The notes under the pieces are model-generated. The model was not told where the DNA came from, did not search any database, and worked only from the letters and a program-made list of their open reading frames with translations. Of a stretch of 7,567 bases of DNA, positions 5,372-7,567 are shown piece after piece. Within the stretch, counting starts at the first letter, position 1; every line of letters begins with the position of its first letter. Location of the stretch: NCBI GenBank assembly GCA_900549895.1, contig URQG01000083.1, positions 1 to 7,567 on the forward strand. The letters are read 5' to 3'. The DNA is from an uncultured Lachnobacterium sp. GTDB taxonomy: Bacteria; Bacillota; Clostridia; Lachnospirales; Lachnospiraceae. Both the position numbers and the translations under genes were made by a program.

Positions 5372-7516
5372 ATGAGTAGACAGACAAAAGAATATGCAAA
5401 GAAACTGGTTGCGCAGATGACGGTTGAGGAAAAAATGAGCCAGATGCTCTATGAGTCACCGGCGATCGAGCGACTTAATATTCCGGCATATAACTGGTGG
5501 AATGAGGCTTTGCATGGTGTTGCAAGAGCCGGAGTTGCTACGGTATTTCCACAGTCGATCGGACTTGCGGCGACATTCGATCCAAAACTTGTCGGACAGA
5601 TTGGTGATGTAGTGTCGACGGAAGGACGTGCAAAATTTAATGAGTTTTCAAGAAGGGGCGACCATGGAATCTATAAAGGACTTACGTTCTGGGCACCGAA
5701 TGTCAACATTTTCCGCGATCCGAGATGGGGAAGAGGTCATGAGACGTATGGAGAGGATCCGTATCTTACGGCGGAACTCGGATGTGCGTACATCAAAGGC
5801 TTACAGGGACCGGATCCGGATCATCTGAAATCTGCAGCATGCGCAAAGCATTTTGCGGTACACAGCGGTCCGGAAGCGATCCGCCATGAATTCAATGCAA
5901 AAGCGTCTAAGCATGATATGTATGACACTTATCTGTATGCGTTTAAACGATGCGTCAAGGATGCCAAGGTTGAGGCCGTCATGGGCGCTTACAATCGCGT
6001 GAACGGAGAGCCGGCGTGTGGAAGCAAAACTCTCCTGAAGGATATTTTAAGAGATGAATTTGGTTTTGAAGGTCATGTGGTATCGGACTGCTGGGCGATT
6101 CTTGATTTCCACGAGCACCATCATGTGACAGAGAGTGTCGAGGAATCTGCGGCTATGGCAGTAAACAACGGCTGCGACCTGAACTGCGGAAGCGCCTTTT
6201 TACATTTGCAGGAAGCTTACGAGAAGGGACTTGTTTCAGAGGAGGCGATCACAGAAGCGGTGGAGCGTCTGATGGAAGTTCGTATTCGTCTGGGTATGAT
6301 GAAGGATTATCCGTCCCCATATGAAGACATTACCTATGATAAGGTAGAATGTCCGGAACATGTGAAGTTGTCTGTTGAAGCGGCAAGAAGAAGTCTTGTT
6401 CTGTTGAAAAACGAGAATGCGTTCCTGCCGTTGGATAAAAATAAGATACAGACCGTCGCAGTCATCGGTCCGAATGCGAATTCAAGAGATGCGCTGGTCG
6501 GAAACTATGTCGGAACCTCTTCCCGTTACATTACTCCACTGGAGGGAATTCAGCAGTATGTGGGGGATGATGTGCGTGTATTATATGCAGAAGGTTGTCA
6601 TCTGTACAAAGACAAAGTGGAATTTCTGGCAGAGCCGAAGGATCGATTCAAGGAAGCGGTCATTGCGGCGGAGCAGGCAGATGTTGTAGTTATGTGCCTT
6701 GGTCTTGACGCGACGATCGAAGGCGAGGAAGGCGATGCCGGTAATGAATATGCCAGTGGGGATAAACTGGGACTCAATCTTCCGGGACTTCAGGAAGAAC
6801 TGCTCGAGACGGTTACGGCTGTCGGAAAGCCGGTTGTGCTCGTGATTTCGGCGGGAAGTGCACTCGATCTCTCATGGGCGGATGCGCATGTTGCTGCGAT
6901 CATTGACAGTTTTTATCCGGGAGCCCGTGGCGGAAAGGCAGTCGCAGAAGTAATTTTCGGTGATTTTTCACCATCCGGAAAGCTGCCTGTCACCTTTTAT
7001 CAGGGAACGGAAAATCTTCCGGAGTTTACGGATTATGATATGTCCGATCGCACATATCGTTATACGGACAAGAATGTGCTCTATCCGTTCGGTTACGGAT
7101 TGCATTATGGAACGATCCGTTACGAGAATGCACAGATTTCCTGTGCGCAGTGCAGTGTGAGAGATGCCGTCGATGTGAGTGTGGATGTCATAAATGAGAG
7201 TTCCTACACGATCCATGAGAGTGTTCAGGCGTACATTCAGCATGAGGAAGCGGATGCGTATGAACCGGGATATCAGTTGAAAGGAATACAGACGGTTACA
7301 TTACAGCCGAAAGAGACGAAGCGTGTGACCATATCTCTTAAGGCACGTGACTTTGCGATTATCACGCAGGAGGGAGAATGCGTTGTAAGACCGGGATCTT
7401 ACCGCATCGCAATCGGAGGTCAGCAGCCGGATGCAAGAAGTGCAAAACTTACCGGAAGTGACGTGGCTGCGCTGGTGGTCCGCAGAGAGGGTGCGCAGAC
7501 ACCGGTTGAGTATTAG
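5372..7516 (+). CDS. GH3 beta-xylosidase-type glycosidase
   Basis: Retaining exo-glycosidase of 714 residues, most likely a beta-xylosidase (perhaps also arabinofuranosidase) that finishes xylo-oligosaccharides in the cytoplasm. The TIM-barrel domain covers about 10-310. It contains YNWWNEALHGVAR (40-52), APNVNIFRDPRWGRGHETYGEDP (108-130), the AKHF motif (158-161) and nucleophile D239 in VVSDCWAI. The alpha/beta sandwich domain covers about 340-545, starting RRSLVLLKNE. The acid/base is probably one of the glutamates in TIEGEEGD (448-455). The linker YPFGYGLHYG leads to a fibronectin-III-like domain (about 590-685). NWWNEALHG and the length fit the xylosidase branch rather than beta-glucosidases such as BglX. 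There is no signal peptide. The stop TAG (7514-7516) lies two bases before library adapter sequence, so the gene is complete but its downstream context is lost. Confidence 0.93.
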   Translation: MSRQTKEYAKKLVAQMTVEEKMSQMLYESPAIERLNIPAYNWWNEALHGVARAGVATVFPQSIGLAATFDPKLVGQIGDVVSTEGRAKFNEFSRRGDHGIYKGLTFWAPNVNIFRDPRWGRGHETYGEDPYLTAELGCAYIKGLQGPDPDHLKSAACAKHFAVHSGPEAIRHEFNAKASKHDMYDTYLYAFKRCVKDAKVEAVMGAYNRVNGEPACGSKTLLKDILRDEFGFEGHVVSDCWAILDFHEHHHVTESVEESAAMAVNNGCDLNCGSAFLHLQEAYEKGLVSEEAITEAVERLMEVRIRLGMMKDYPSPYEDITYDKVECPEHVKLSVEAARRSLVLLKNENAFLPLDKNKIQTVAVIGPNANSRDALVGNYVGTSSRYITPLEGIQQYVGDDVRVLYAEGCHLYKDKVEFLAEPKDRFKEAVIAAEQADVVVMCLGLDATIEGEEGDAGNEYASGDKLGLNLPGLQEELLETVTAVGKPVVLVISAGSALDLSWADAHVAAIIDSFYPGARGGKAVAEVIFGDFSPSGKLPVTFYQGTENLPEFTDYDMSDRTYRYTDKNVLYPFGYGLHYGTIRYENAQISCAQCSVRDAVDVSVDVINESSYTIHESVQAYIQHEEADAYEPGYQLKGIQTVTLQPKETKRVTISLKARDFAIITQEGECVVRPGSYRIAIGGQQPDARSAKLTGSDVAALVVRREGAQTPVEY

Positions 7517-7518
7517 AG

Positions 7519-7567
7519 CTGTCTCTTATACACATCTCCGAGCCCACGAGACGCGTAGTAATCTCGT
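7519..7567. other. residual Nextera/Tn5 sequencing adapter (non-genomic)
   Basis: The block reads as adapter in the usual order. The 19-bp mosaic end CTGTCTCTTATACACATCT is at 7519-7537 and CCGAGCCCACGAGAC, the rest of the read-2 primer site complement, is at 7538-7552. An 8-base i7 index slot GCGTAGTA follows at 7553-7560, and ATCTCGT, the start of the P7 sequence, at 7561-7567. It is an untrimmed read-through at a contig end. Genomic sequence stops at 7518. Confidence 0.98.

Noticed and set aside
6713..6739. Glutamate-rich TIEGEEGD in GH3 as a possible altered active site
   Set aside because: From memory, GH3 xylosidases of gut Firmicutes carry a closely similar segment, so this looks like the normal acid/base region of the branch, not a defect.
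7519..7537. Natural transposon end
   Set aside because: The 19-bp motif is the engineered Tn5 mosaic end and is followed directly by read-2 primer, index and P7 sequence, so it is library adapter and not a mobile element.

Overview
The window is one contig end. It carries a short operon-like block of four co-oriented genes on the + strand, which together read as a cytoplasmic xylan-oligosaccharide utilisation cluster. Codon use, strong AGGAGG-type ribosome binding sites, tight gene spacing and the protein families point to an anaerobic gut or rumen Firmicute, most likely Lachnospiraceae (Roseburia/Butyrivibrio/Blautia-like). That placement is inference from style and protein resemblance, not a database match.

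Layout: bases 1-42 look like the last 13 codons of an upstream gene, ending at a TAA directly before a rho-independent terminator hairpin (41-75). A plausible sigma-A promoter is nested in the same bases (GTGACG at 52-57, 17 bp, TATAAT at 75-80). It would drive the block after a leader of about 55 nt. Gene 1 (142-2028) encodes a 628-residue soluble protein with a LacI/ribose-binding-type sugar-sensor domain but no helix-turn-helix. A GAF-like middle region follows, then a C-terminal GGDEF diguanylate cyclase. Gene 2 (2034-3770; possible alternative start 2028) is an SGNH/GDSL esterase core flanked by two probable beta domains, a likely acetyl-xylan-oligosaccharide esterase. Gene 3 (3781-5340) is a GH43 beta-xylosidase/alpha-L-arabinofuranosidase with a C-terminal beta-sandwich. 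Gene 4 (5372-7516) is a GH3 beta-xylosidase-type glycosidase. None has a signal peptide or membrane segment, so the model is import of decorated xylo-oligosaccharides by transporters encoded elsewhere, deacetylation by gene 2, then trimming to xylose and arabinose by genes 3 and 4.

The most interesting element is gene 1. It looks like a sugar-responsive repressor whose DNA-binding domain is absent and whose output is instead cyclic-di-GMP synthesis, placed first in the operon and overlapping the esterase start. This suggests that sensing of a xylan breakdown product is tied to second-messenger output (motility, adhesion or biofilm). No gene in the window is an obvious c-di-GMP receptor.

The last 49 bases (7519-7567) are not genomic. 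They are Nextera/Tn5 library adapter: mosaic end, read-2 primer site, an 8-base index and the start of P7. True sequence ends at 7518, two bases after the GH3 stop, so nothing can be said about what follows in the operon.
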